A program made the position numbers and the translations under genes. From Symbiodinium natans (Eukaryota > Sar > Dinophyceae > Suessiales > Symbiodiniaceae), in NCBI GenBank assembly GCA_905221605.1, contig CAJNDS010000369.1:565001-597500 (forward strand): a DNA stretch of 32,500 nt, given 5' to 3'. The notes under the pieces were generated by a model, which saw nothing but the letters and a program-made list of their open reading frames with translations, was not told where the DNA came from and did no database searches. Positions 20,143 through 30,400 of the stretch are shown here, in pieces. The stretch's first letter is position 1, and each line of letters begins with the position of its first letter.

Positions 20143-20306
20143 CATCCCAGAGAGCCCAATACTCCTTAAGGAATATACCTTAAATCATAAAGGGATCCTT
20201 AATAGGATTTAAGGAGTATTCCTTAATATACCTTAAATCATAAAGGGATCCTTAATAGGATTTAAGGAGTCTTCCTTAATTAAGGGGTATTGGGCTCTTT
20301 GGGATG
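20143..20306. mobile_element. MITE-like element with 27 bp inverted ends and a 53 bp internal tandem repeat
   Basis: The ends CATCCCAGAGAGCCCAATAC and GTATTGGGCTCTTTGGGATG are inverted with few mismatches. The AT-rich centre is two copies of a 53 bp unit (ATACCTTAAATCATAAAGGG, then ATCCTTAATAGGATTTAAGG) starting near 20172 and 20225. Confidence 0.7.
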
Positions 20307-20367
20307 TGCATCTTGGGGTGTTTCTCTTGGGGAGCCTAGGAGGCCGATCCTGCGAGGACGTCCTCGG
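20285..20367 (+). CDS. Candidate exon overlapping the end of a MITE
   Basis: After TTCCTTAATTAAG the frame reads GYWALWDVHLGVFLGSLGGR and then SCEDVLG to GG|GTTTAGGG. Its first 22 bases are the right arm of the element at 20143-20306. Confidence 0.35.
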
Positions 20368-20888
20368 GTTTAGGGTTTAGGGTTTAGGGTTTAGGGTTTA
20401 GGGTTTAGGGTTTAGGGTTTAGGGTTAGAACGTCATGCTTGGGAGTTTTGGATTGGGAGGGGGGGGGGGGGGGGGGGGCACTTGACTTGTAGTTGGGGGA
20501 CTGCGCCCGAATTCACCCAAAAGTTGAAACTCTTGCTTTACGCATTAAGCCCAAGACTCTTCCACGCCCCAAACTCGGGAGCCTAAAAGCGACCAAGCTC
20601 TAAGCCCTCTAAGCCTCAACTTTAGACCCTTAATACCCTCATGCCAAACCTTATACCCCACCCCAGCAGCTGTAAACCCAAAAGCCTAAACCTATGCGGG
20701 AGCGAAGCACATCCGAAACCCTATAAACCAAACAGCCCTAAACTCCTACCCCCAAACCCTAAACCCTCTGCCCTAAACCCTAAACCCTAAACCATAAACC
20801 CCAAACCCTAAACCCTATAAAACTATGAAAAAAAAACTATAAACCCTAACCCTAAACCCCAAACCCTAACCCCTTCCTTTGCCCCAAG

Positions 20889-22356
20889 TTGTTCGCGACC
20901 TCGCCTTGGACGCGGCTTTGCGAAGACTGCGGTTGGCCACCGCGGGCCGAATCCCCCCTCTCTTTCCCGGGTTAGGGTTTAGGGTTCAGGGTTTAGGGTT
21001 TAGGGTTTAGGTTTTAGGGTTTTAGGGTTTTAGGGTTTTAGGGTTTATAGGGTTTAGATCAGAATCAAGGCGACCCTAATTGGGTTTTAGTCTTAAGGGA
21101 TTAGGGGTTTCTACTTCAAAAAACAGGGGTTGTAGTTGCATCGGGTATAGGGACCCCACTTTTAGGGTTCATGTGGTCCCACAGCCGCCGTGCTTCAGGG
21201 GTTGTAGGGCTTAGGGTCGGAGAGGTTGAGGGAGGGTTTGATGGGGCTTCGGGTTCAGGGTTTGGGTCTTCGGGTGGAAGGTAGAGTGGGTTCCGCTATG
21301 CATTCCATCTGCTTACACTAAACCCTCAACCGGAGCCCTCACCCCTAGTTACTCTAGTTGACCTCACAGTAGGCACCCCAAACCCTAAACCCTCAACCCT
21401 ATATCAACCCCAAACCCTAAACCCTAAACCTGCGACCTTGGACCCAGAACACATGCTGCCGCGAAGCTTCGCAATCTCCTCCTCGCAGCTCCATAGGGCT
21501 CGGAGTCATGTATCGCCCACACCGCGCGCGGGATTGCGCCGTGGGGAGCGGTGCCTGGGCTGGTGCATACATACATCCATACATGCATACATGTTCGTAT
21601 AGGTATTTCCCCAAAGAGGGGTACCCTTAATTAATATACCCCCAAAAAAGTATAATCCTTACTATAGGAACCCCCAGAAGGGCACCCCCTAGGTTGTGCA
21701 CAATTTGTTTAGGAGGACACCAGAATGGATACCCCAGATTGGGCCTACATTGTTCTATCCTCCCGTCGTATTTAGGTCCATGTAGTCATTTTTGGCTGAG
21801 AGGGTTTCGTAGTGGGTTGCGTTGCGAGGTTCTGTCGACCTTCTTTGCAGGAGGTTATTCTTTCAATTCTGGTTGTCATTGCCTCATAATGTGTAGACCA
21901 AGATTCACATGGCTGGAAGCGAATGCTAGAATTTGTGCCGATGTGCGCTGCATCCGCTGTGGAATCCGCCACCATCATCTGTAAATTGTCCAACGCTCTG
22001 CTACGGCACTTTGAGCGGGGCGTGTGGAGATACAATCTCCACACCGGCCCCCTTCCTTGGGGACGAAATGAACCCTGAAAGGGTTTATGGTTCATATACC
22101 TTAATAGGAGTTATAGTAGTATAGGGTATATGGCCGCAATTTTAGGGTTCATTTCGTCCCCAAGGCTGTGTCCCCACGACTCTTCTTCGCAGACCAGCCT
22201 TTTTTTCGGACAGTAGTTTCTAGTCCCAATCAAATCACCAGTTGCCTGATGCTTCCGCTTCCCGGCCTTCCTGCACTAACCCCAAACTTGCCTGTAGTCA
22301 CCTTAGCAGTATTCTGGCATATGACGTTCTTATCCCAAGAAAACCGCAGGGAATGA
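20889..22356 (+). CDS. Exon run 4: unrecognised gene, 5' end open, ends TGA
   Basis: Seven blocks share one frame: 20889-20970, 21185-21203, 21448-21562, 21713-21775, 21851-21980, 22190-22212, 22310-22356. Acceptors are strong (TTTGCCCCAAG, ACCTTCTTTGCAG, CTCTTCTTCGCAG, CACCTTAGCAG) and all donors are GT, including GTAAATTG after 21980. Peptides: RDLALDAALRRLRLATAGRI, EASQSPPRSSIGLGVMYRPH, HQNGYPRLGLHCSILPSYLG, RPRFTWLEANARICADVRCI and, at the end, FWHMTFLSQENRRE. The sequence is Cys/Arg rich with no domain I can name. An in-frame TAA just after 21980 is a possible earlier end. Intron 21981-22189 contains a complete introner-family element. Confidence 0.5.
22055..22165 (+). mobile_element. 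Complete introner-family element, 111 bp
   Basis: Ends CCTTGGGGACGAAATGAACC and GGTTCATTTCGTCCCCAAGG are near-perfect inverted repeats extending to about 28 bp. The interior is GGGTTTATGGTTCATATACC, then AATAGGAGTTATAGTAGT and GGGTATATGGCCGC. Best reference copy in the window. Here it lies within a larger proposed intron; no GT adjoins its left end. Confidence 0.75.
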
Positions 22357-22486
22357 GAATTATTAAACAGGAGGTGTATCCAAATAGAAGAGAATTGAAA
22401 GTGTAATTTGCATACATTTACCGGCTAGCCCTAAGCCTACCTTGTCAATCAGGGGCATGAGGGGTGCACCGGCTGAACTAAACCAG

Positions 22487-23514
22487 GTCATGGATGACGC
22501 GCCGGACGGAGGCTCGTGTTTGTTTTGAGGTGGCCCTACATGATGCCCCCCCCCCCCCGCCTCCCCACATCCCACAACACAAAGCAGCATAAGCACAAGC
22601 CCACAATTAGCAGCGGTAGCCCTAAACCCTAAACCCGAAAATCATGATAACAGGAACCCCAAGACTTCGAGAACCCTCCGTTTCTTGCCTTGGGGCTTCA
22701 CATTGCCTTGACAGATCCCCTTCTTGTGAATTCAAGTGCCCAGTCCAGCCCTTTCCCACCGACTCGAAGCCCTGAGCCGCCCGCCAGTCTCGAACTCATC
22801 CTCGAATGGTCGGATACCTTAGGGGGTAGGGTTTAGGGTTTAGGGTTCAGGGTTTAGGGTTTAGGGTTTAGGGTGGGGGGGGGGGGGGGGGGGGGGGGGG
22901 GGCGGATTCTGAAAGGGTTTTTTGGTTGAGATCCATGCGAGATGTCAGAATGCAAGAATGATTTCGATTTCTGTAAAGGGCCCCAAGATTTCTAAATCCA
23001 ATGCTGCATGCTGTCAAAAGGCTGGTTGCCGCGAGATCCCAATCTTCCCGCTGGCCTCCACAAGGACCCGAAAACGTTTTGCTTGCTGGCTCCAGGGAAG
23101 TTTAGGGTTTAGGGTTTAGGATTTAGGGTTTAGGGTTTCGGGTTTAGGGTAAGTAGTCGGGACGCGGAGGGTTGGGGGGGGGGGGGGGGGGGGGGGGGGG
23201 TTGGGGTAGGTTTAGGTCTTGAGGGTTGCAACATTCCACCGAAAGGAGTTGGCAAGAGAACCGGCTTTACGGCAGACGGGTGCGTGACAGGGAGGTGCCT
23301 GAGCCACCCGACCTGAGAAGTGGACCCTCAGCCCTAAACCCTAAACCCTAAACCCTAAACCTGTTTCGAAGCGATGACCTAACCCTCGAAAGCTAAGCCG
23401 CAGCGAATCCGTCAGGACTTGCTGGTGGCCCTGCAGAAGGCAGATGAGTTCCGAGTCTCGAAGACATATGCATCCCGCCTAGATTATGTACAAGATAAAC
23501 AAGTGAAATCATAA
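22487..23514 (+). CDS. Exon run 5: small unrecognised gene ending TAA
   Basis: Seven exons with matching phases: 22487-22529, 22588-22615, 22715-22825, 22949-22972, 23021-23099, 23291-23319, 23393-23514. All six introns are GT-AG. If translation starts at the ATG at 22494 the protein would have about 140 residues; an upstream exon is also possible. Peptides: MTRRTEARVCFE, SSPFPPTRSPEPPASLELIL, LPRDPNLPAGLHKDPKTFCL and, from the last exon, RIRQDLLVALQKADEFRVSK. The final exon looks like an amphipathic helix; no family is recognised. Introns contain TTTAGGG and long poly-G (22875-22902, 23177-23201) on the 5' side, CCCTAAA or poly-C (22547-22558) on the 3' side. An imperfect 36 bp tandem repeat follows the stop (GTACAAGATAAACAAG / GTATAAGATAAAAATG). 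Confidence 0.6.
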
Positions 23515-23567
23515 AGTTATGTATAAGATAAAAATGTGAAATTGTAAAGTTATGCAATTACTAACAG

Positions 23568-23725
23568 TTGTGGGGGGAGGAGGGGGTCGGGGAACAAGCA
23601 GCGCGCAAGCCTCTGAAAACCGGTGTGCTGAAAACTCTGGCGAAACGGAATTCCCTAGGAGTCCTTGTACCTGCATACTTGGGCCCTAAGGCGATTAAAA
23701 TTTGCTATATAGGAACCCGTTTCAG
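23568..23725 (+). CDS. Candidate exon, basic protein segment
   Basis: A textbook 3' site (GCAATTACTAACAG) precedes an open frame reading EQAARKPLKTGVLKTLAKRN, then SLGVLVPAYLGPKAIKICY, to TTCAG|GTCCAAG. First exon candidate of the next gene after run 5. Confidence 0.45.
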
Positions 23726-24023
23726 GTCCAAGTATATATCATCCCCTCCCCCTAATACTAATTAACACCCCTAATCCTAAAAGCCCTCTGACCCCAAAAC
23801 CCGATCCTGTACTCGCCCCGAGGAAAACCTCTACCGAACTGGGGGGGGGGGGGGGGGGGTTCGGGGAGGTCGGAAGCCTGAAGCAGCCCCCTGCTTTGCA
23901 CCCCCGCCTATACTGTACTAAAAACCGTTTGTGGGTTTGAGGGGGTCTTAAGTTGGGAGGGGGGGGGGGGCTTCTTTTTTTGGGGGGAGGGACTTTCGGT
24001 ACACGGACCCTTAGGAGTTTCAG

Positions 24024-24330
24024 TTTCCAAGAAGACAAGTGAGAAATTGACACGTCGCACGGACCGCGGAGAGAGCCGGAAGTGTGCTCAGGAGACGATG
24101 GTGGCATTGTAGGGTTTAGGGTTTAGGGTTTAGGGCTTTGGGTCCACGCAGGCTCAATGCGGACAGCGCTTATGAGCGAAACCGTCTCAGCAGAAAAACA
24201 CAAGACTGTGGGGACCAAATGTGCCCTAAACGTCATATTTTACTACATAGGGATTACAGAGGGGTTACAGTACTAAACAAAGGAGGTCTATTTTTTTTGG
24301 GATTTTTTTGTTTTTTGTCCTTGCTACTGG

Positions 24331-24367
<37 letters not shown>

Positions 24368-24368
24368 T

Positions 24369-24405
<37 letters not shown>

Positions 24406-27400
24406 GGTGGATGGACAAAATCCTGCATGACCCCCTACGTTACACGTGTGCGACGGTTGGTAATCGAGCTCCCCGCACCCCTCAAATTTCAATGTTGCGT
24501 GCACATGTGGATGATGCAGGATTTCGGTCATTCGCGCATGTGCCGTTTCGAGGCATTGTAAGGACAACAATGTTAAGATTCAGGGTTTGGAAGGGATGAC
24601 CTGCGTAATAAAAGTCATGCAGGATTTCGTCCATCAACAGTACGAGTAGTTGTCGTTGCTCTGCCGTTCTATATGACTGGGCTGTTGGGGGCCAATAGTC
24701 AAGAGATTCAGCGCCAACCAGCGGAACAACATACGTTTTCCTGAGATAAGTTGGCGTGCGACCAGCTTGCAGCTCTTCAGAGCAAGCATGCCTGGCCTTC
24801 GATCTGGTCATAAGCAAATTGAATTCAGTCATTAGCGTAAACTAGGCAGTTACAGATCATCATCCTCAATGGGGAGTCCCGGCGCCGGCTCTGCAGCGAC
24901 ACCCCTCGACAGCCTGGACGCATACGCCGCAGAGCCCTGCACGATAAACCTGCACCAACTTGCGGCGCAGTGAGGTATTGGCTGCAAGGGCCCAGCCACA
25001 GCGACATGCGCATCAAATTGGATAACCCGTGACTGCATGTGCTTGACATCCTCGCGCGTCACAGGTTGCGTGACTTCCCAGAGACCATCCAGTGGGGCAG
25101 TCAAGGCCGCTCCACGGGTCCATCGGAAGTCAGGATTGCCGTCATGGTGAGCCTGGGAGACTTGAACCCGCAACACCTGACCAGCAAAAAGCTTCTTGAA
25201 GGTGACTGCAGACACTGTGGGCGAGCGTGGAGGCCGCGACGCGAACTCTGTTGGGCTGAACTCGTCCCAATAAATGAAGCGCACGCCCTTGCTAGTTGCT
25301 AAGGAGCTCAGCGCCATACTGGCACCTTGCGCCGGACAGAAGTCCACAGCCTTGCGACCAAAGACGTTGACCAGAGGGTCCAGCACCAAGCTCTTGCCGG
25401 CATTGGTGACCCCTGCTATAAGGGGCACCCGGCGAGTCTTGCTTGGGCCGTGGCATATGACCTGAGCCAAGGCAGCAGCCAATAGCTCCCCATCCACTGT
25501 CGCCTGATTCCTGCGAAAGAAATCGGACATTGCCATCCACCACAAGCACGGTCCAGAGCAAGCGCAGCTAGTACCTGCCAGACGCTGTAGCAGGTCCCAG
25601 TCTGTCTCTTGCTCTACAGCATGCAGCTTCTTCGCGTCCCGCCACTGCAGCGCGCCCTCAATGAGGTCAGGGAGGCGCTTCTGATTTCGCATGCAGTAGA
25701 GCTGGCACGCGTGCGACCCATGGTCCTGCACATACGCGAGGACGGCGTTGGGCGTCAAGAGGTTCTTCTCGAGGACCATGGCAGTGAAGTCTAGAGGGGT
25801 GAACTTCTCCACCTTGGCCTTCTTCTTGTTACCTGGACCAGGGGCGCTGGCCAGGACCTCTGCCTTCTGGCGCCGCTTCACCCAAGCGCTGGCATTGAAG
25901 GGCTCTTGCGCCTCCTCATAAAGGTTCAGGACGATGTTGCTGCTGCCTGGCACTACGTACTCATGGCATGGCCCATGGCCAACTTGCACGCCCTCCAGTG
26001 CACCTGCTGCCTTCAGCCAGACCAAGGGAGTGAGGTCAACGGCCTGCTTGTGGTCAGTCGTAAAGACGCCGTAGCGCACCACGCTCCACCATTGTGTGTG
26101 GGATGTGCTCCAGTGAGACGCTAGACCAGAACGGCGTCGCAGGGCCGCCTTCAACGGCAAGAAGCGGCTGAGGCAAGTCAGCTTGAGCGCCACATGGAAG
26201 TGTCTTGGCTCCTCCAAAAACACCACAAGCTTCACAGCCTCAAGCGCTTGCGTCCGAGGACGACCTCTGCCACGCCGGTTGGTGTCCTCAGCAGGATGCT
26301 GCACCGCGTCGAGCACTGCGTCCCGAATGTCTGCACGCTCCAGCCCTTCCAGGCTCTTCAGCGGTGTCTCTGCCTGCAGGGCTGTTGCTTCAAGCACAGC
26401 TGCAAACGTCACCAAGTACACCATACTGCGAGCATTGTCATCTTCCTCCGTCAACCACTCTGGTCTTGCAGGCGGCGGCTCAGCTGCTGCCTCGTCCTCA
26501 GAGGACGACGAGCTCGAGTCCGAGGCTGCCATGGCACCGGTGGGCTCAGGCTGGAGCAGAACGGCCGAACTGCAGACAGGCATTGTCAAGCACTGGGGTC
26601 CTTGGACCTCACTTTGGAGACTGCAAGCTCTCGCAACCTCTGGAGTCTGTGTGAGGGCCCTGTATGAAGGGGCCAGGACGGGTGCAGAAATGTCGTGTTT
26701 TTCAAGTTTCAAATTCGTTTCCATAGTTTCAAATTAGTTTCAAATTAGTTTCAAAATCCAGTTGCAAATTCGCTGTTAAGGGGGAACTGCAATTTCAGCG
26801 CGCGTTTTTTGAAAAAGAGGAATCTCTGAGAATTCCTAATTTTTTAGAAACGCGCGTAGAAAAATGTAATTCCCCATTAACAGCGATTTTGCAACTGGAT
26901 TTTGAAACTATTTTGAAACTAATTTGAAAGTATGGAAATGAATTTGAAACTTGAAAAACGCAGCATTTTCTGCTTCGACTGAATTTGAAACTTGGAAAAC
27001 GCTGCATTTCTGCTTCTGGCGCAAGCTGACTTAGTGGAGCAACCAGCCAATGCAGTCGAGCAGCCAGCCAACTCAACGCACCCTCCACGCCCCTCTCCCT
27101 AGGCATGAGGCCTGCTGCTACCGAACGCATGCAGCACGGCGCTCTACTGCTGGGCCGATTTTCACGCGCACTGTCTTCAAATGCTTTCAAATGGTGAAGG
27201 TGAAAGGACCGCGTGAGAACAGCCTCATCATGGGTCAGAACCGCCCTCCTCGAAGAAGTAGCCCTTCGCCTCGTAAAGCCTCTGGCAGCGCCGAGCCATG
27301 TCGCCAATGCTGTTGAGGATGAAATCCTTGGGCAAGGAGCGGGCCGTGAGCTTCAAGCGCTTGATGTAGGCAGCCCGCGTTTCTTTCTTACCCTTTGTCC

Positions 27401-30400
27401 ACTTGCTCTCTTGCCGGCGCAGCCGCTTGTTGATCTCGGTCCAGATGGCATAATCCAACACCGACAAGTCAGGGCTGCGCTTTGGGATCTCGAAGACAAG
27501 TAAACCTGCGTCGCACTTGGCAGCAATGCCCTTGGCCGACTTGTACCCAGTAGGGTCGTTGTCCTCCAAGATCGTGAAGCGGCGTTTGGCGGGCGAAGCT
27601 TTCTTCAAGTCACGCGCCAAAGTGTGGTAGAAGCTGGCGGCAGCCTGGCCACTCCAGCGGCCATCGGTGACCTCGTGCACGGTGACAGCCTTACCTTTCC
27701 CGACGCCCACCTGCAGGAGAACCCCTTTGGCCCCGGTGTTGTGACGCAAGTTGCCAGCCTTTGGCTTCACATACCCACCACATAAGCCCTTGCCAGGGCG
27801 GCGATAGGCGCCGTATGTGGCATGCTGCGCTGCCCGGCAGCGCTCCTTCCCATTCAGGTAGACCTGGAAGTGCTTTCCATCAATGAAGGCATCAACGTTC
27901 TTGACCCACCAGGCCCTGCTCTTGCTGCGATACTTCTTGGCGAAGTGAAAGCGTGCTCGGACATCCTCGGGGGTGAGCAGAGGCTTTTCCCGCAGCTTGC
28001 GGAAGTAGATGTTGCGATCGTGCAGAGCCCTGAGAATGCTGCGGCACGAAGCCTTGGTCTTTGTTGTCTTCTTCAGGTCCTGGACGGTAACAGTGCGCTG
28101 CCCATTGGCCTTCACGATCATGTCGTCCAGCTTCTTCTCGAGGAAGTCGACTTGCGCCATGGTTAGAGAGCAAGGGCGGCCTTGCTTCAAGACAGGCTTC
28201 TGAAGACAGAGCAAGCGGGTCACTGATGACGTGTCCCTTCCGAGCAACTCGCCGATCTCTGACGGCTTCTTGCCCTGAGAGTACCACTTCTTGGCCAGGC
28301 CGCGTTCATTCTCGGACATCTTGGTCCAACCAGCCTCCGGCATGGCGACGCTGACAGACACTGAAGGTCAAGCTGCGAGACGAGAGCTAGAAGCTGCGGC
28401 GCGCGCAGCCATGCAGCCAACAAGTCAGCGCGTGATCTGCCATTTTGCCCTTTCCCCCGCACATGGAACATGCGCACAGCGTACGTAGCACAGCTAACTG
28501 CATGTACATGTTGCTGTCAAGACAGAGCACTGGAATTCCTGCACGCACATGCTGCTGACAAGACATCTGCCAGTTTGCCCTTTCCCCCGCACATGGAACA
28601 TGCGCACAGCGTACGTAAGCTGACTGCATGTACATGTTGCTGTCAAGACAGAGCACTGGAATTCCTGCACGCACATGCTGCTGACAAGACATCTGCCAGT
28701 TTGCCCTTTCCCCCGAACATGGAACATGCGCACAGCGTACGTAGCACAGCTGACTGCATGTACATGTTGCTGTCAAGACAGAGCACTGGAATTCCTGCAC
28801 GCACATGCTGCTGACAAGACACCAGTTTGCCCTTTCCCCCGAACATGGAACATGCGCACAGCGTACGTAGCACAGCTGACTGCATGTACATGTTGCTGTC
28901 AAGACAGAGCACTGCAATTCCTGCACGCACATGCTGCTGACAAGACACCAGTTTGCCCTTTCCCCCGAACATGGAACATGCGCACAGCGTACGTAGCACA
29001 GCTGACTGCATGTACATGTTGCTGTCAAGACAGAGCACTGCAATTCCTGCACGCACATGCTGCTGACAAGACACCAGTTTGCCCTTTCCCCCGAACATGG
29101 AACATGCGCACATTCCTGCACGCACATGCTGCTGACAAGACACCAGTTTGCCCTTTCCCCCGAACATGGAACATGCGCACAGCGTACGTAGCGCAGCTGA
29201 CTGCATGTACATGTTGCTGTCAAGACAGAGCACTGCAATTCCTGCACGCACATGCTGCTGACAAGACATAGCGCAGCAACTTCACAACTCTCCAAACACG
29301 TCTAACACAGCAGCTCACTCCCAAGACATGTTCTGTACAGCTCGCACTAGTAGTGTTGTGAGTCGTTAGGGAAAACACTCGGAAACACGCCTTCGATGTT
29401 TTCCACGCGACGAGAGGTCGAGCTAGCAAACACCCTCCCTAGTAGTGTAGTGTCCTCAGGGAAAACACTGTAGCATTCCGAGACGGAGAAGGAAACACAC
29501 CGTCGATGTTTTCCTAGCGACTCGAGATCGAGCTAGCCGTCACTGTCCTAACCTAACACGCCTCGCTTCTCATGATTGAAACTCCGGCCAAGGCGGCCAC
29601 GCAGCCACAAGTCAGCAAATTATCTTGTCTGAGACGGTGGATGGACAAAATCCTGCATGACCCCCTACGTTACACGTGTGCGACGGTTGGTAATCGAGCT
29701 CCCCGCACCCCTCAAATTTCAATGTTGCGTGCACATGTGGATGATGCAGGATTTCGGTCATTCGCGCATGTGCCGTTTCGAGGCATTGTAAGGACAACAA
29801 TGTTAAGATTCAGGGTTTGGAAGGGATGACCTGCGTAATAAAAGTCATGCAGGATTTCGTCCATCAACAGTACTACTACTACAACCCTAAACCCTAAACC
29901 CTAAACCCTGAACCCTAAACCCTAAACCCTAAACCCTAAACCCTAAACCCTAAACCCTAAACCCCAAACCCCAAACCCCAAACCCTCAACCCTAAACCCG
30001 AAACCCTCAACCCTAAACCCTAAACCCCAAACCCCAAACCCTAAACCCTAAACCCTAAACCCTAAACCCTAAACCCTACACCCTAAACCCTAAACCCTAA
30101 ACACTAAACCCAGCAATGTGGCCTGAGTGTCAGCTAGGCGGGTGGCAAAAAAAAAAACTCAGCCCTAAGCCCTAAGCCCTAAACCCTAAACCCTAAACTC
30201 TAAACCCTAAACCCTAAACCCTATACCCTATACCCTAAACCCTAAACCCTAAACCCAAAAACGAACAAGATTCCCAAAAAAGAAAACAAAACAAACTCCT
30301 AATTTAATTCTCCGGCCAATCAAACAAACCCTAAACCCTAAACCCTAAACCCTGGACCCTAAACCCTAAACCCTAAACCCCAGTTTTTGGTTTCATTTGG

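Larger units (their letters stand above)
24405..29870 (-). mobile_element. Composite Tc1/mariner-type transposon carrying a Rep-like helicase gene
   Basis: The 5466 bp unit is bounded by two identical 236 bp direct repeats (24405-24640 and 29635-29870). Outer ends read TA|CGGTGGATGGACAAAAT on the left and CGTCCATCAACAG|TA on the right, giving about 25 bp imperfect inverted ends and a TA on each side, as Tc1/mariner elements produce. Inside, on the minus strand, are a transposase (27228-28343) and a Rep-like protein (24850-26724). A palindrome (26684-26973), a 126 bp minisatellite (28443-29271) and a diverged tandem pair (29345-29545) fill the rest. Identity of the flanking repeats suggests recent assembly or recent gene conversion. 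It lies in an intron of run 6. Confidence 0.7.

Noticed and set aside
24138-24599. 153-residue ORF with poly-leucine
   Set aside because: Only its first part (24152-24207) is coding-like; the rest translates poly-T, the (TAC)n tract and the transposon end.
26183-26737. Plus-strand ORFs of 149-184 residues opposite the Rep gene
   Set aside because: Antisense shadows of a GC-rich coding region; the minus-strand frame carries the recognisable motifs.
26795-27307. 170-residue minus-strand ORF between transposase and Rep
   Set aside because: It overlaps the transposase C-terminus in another frame and then reads through the palindrome; composition is repetitive.
28344-28361. Six extra N-terminal transposase residues from a GTG start
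   Set aside because: GTG starts are bacterial practice; in a eukaryotic gene the ATG at 28343 is preferred.
28387-29295. 302-residue minus-strand ORF and the 198/208-residue ORFs overlapping it
   Set aside because: They are translations of the 126 bp tandem repeat, open in three frames because the unit is a multiple of three; Cys-rich repeats such as CAHVPCSG have no start, domain or codon support.
24405-29870. LTR retrotransposon
   Set aside because: The terminal direct repeats look like LTRs, but they do not begin TG and end CA, they have inverted ends, flanking sequence is TA only, and there is no reverse transcriptase, integrase or protease.
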